NCBI GenBank assembly: GCA_021372715.1
Contig: JAJFTX010000066.1
Coordinates: 1 to 5,458, forward strand
Direction: 5' to 3'
DNA: 5,458 nt
Source of the DNA: Methanobacterium sp.
Lineage (GTDB): Archaea; Methanobacteriota; Methanobacteria; Methanobacteriales; Methanobacteriaceae
Shown here in pieces: positions 5,423 to 5,458 of this stretch. The notes beneath the pieces were generated by a model, which was not told where the DNA came from, made no database searches, and saw nothing but the letters and a program-made list of their open reading frames with translations. A program made the translations under genes and the position numbers. Each line of letters starts with the position of its first letter. Within the stretch, counting starts at the first letter, position 1.

Positions 5423-5458
5423 GGTTTATAAATGTCACCATATCGTTATAAAAACCTT
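5421..5458. repeat. Inverted repeat at the contig end, possible ilvE terminator
   Basis: AAGGTTTATAA (5421-5431) overlaps the ilvE stop codon and faces TTATAAAAACCTT (5446-5458). The arms pair with a two-base bulge around a 14-base loop. There is no U-tract inside the window, so terminator function is only possible. The last base of the repeat is also the last base of the contig, so the assembly may have broken in or just after it. GGTTTATAAATG also resembles a TATA element for a following gene. Confidence 0.4.

Overview
This looks like a short, complete assembly contig from a methanogenic archaeon, most likely Methanobacteriales (Methanobacterium-like). Several things point there: AT-rich intergenic DNA with TTTATATA-type archaeal TATA boxes, oligo-T termination tracts, tRNA genes without an encoded CCA, an archaeal-style surface protein (DUF11-like domain, B-repeat and YVTN beta-propeller), and an archaeal SurE. 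The placement comes from protein style and promoters, not from a database match. The first 24 bases are not genomic: they match the 3' end of the Illumina TruSeq read-2 adapter with one mismatch, so biology begins at base 25.

Layout from left to right. On the minus strand, bases 25-273 hold the first 83 codons of surE (5'/3'-nucleotidase), cut off by the contig edge. Upstream of it, still on the minus strand, is a 49-codon open frame with one CxxCxH motif and no usable start, probably a remnant or a misread small gene (362-511). Bases 706-2142 (minus) encode a secreted or cell-surface protein with a signal peptide and six YVTN propeller repeats. It ends at paired U-tracts. A gene-poor AT-rich gap of about 630 bases follows. 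Then comes a plus-strand gene (2771-3565) for an Mrr/restriction-endonuclease-like domain fused to three C-terminal membrane helices, with its ribosome binding site inside a predicted hairpin. Next, on the minus strand, is a 103-residue cupin gene broken by one extra base in a homopolymer (3620-3932). Two minus-strand tRNA-Val genes (anticodons CAC and UAC) follow as a tandem pair identical outside the anticodon loop. The window closes with a full-length plus-strand ilvE (branched-chain aminotransferase) and an inverted repeat at the contig end.

The genes do not form one operon or pathway. They read as a patchwork of housekeeping genes (surE, tRNA-Val, ilvE) and lineage-specific ones (surface propeller, membrane nuclease-like protein, cupin). 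I found no CRISPR array, insertion sequence, phage module or defence island. The most distinctive item is the membrane-anchored nuclease-like protein with an altered active site. The most useful practical points are the adapter, the cupin frameshift and the corrected start codons.
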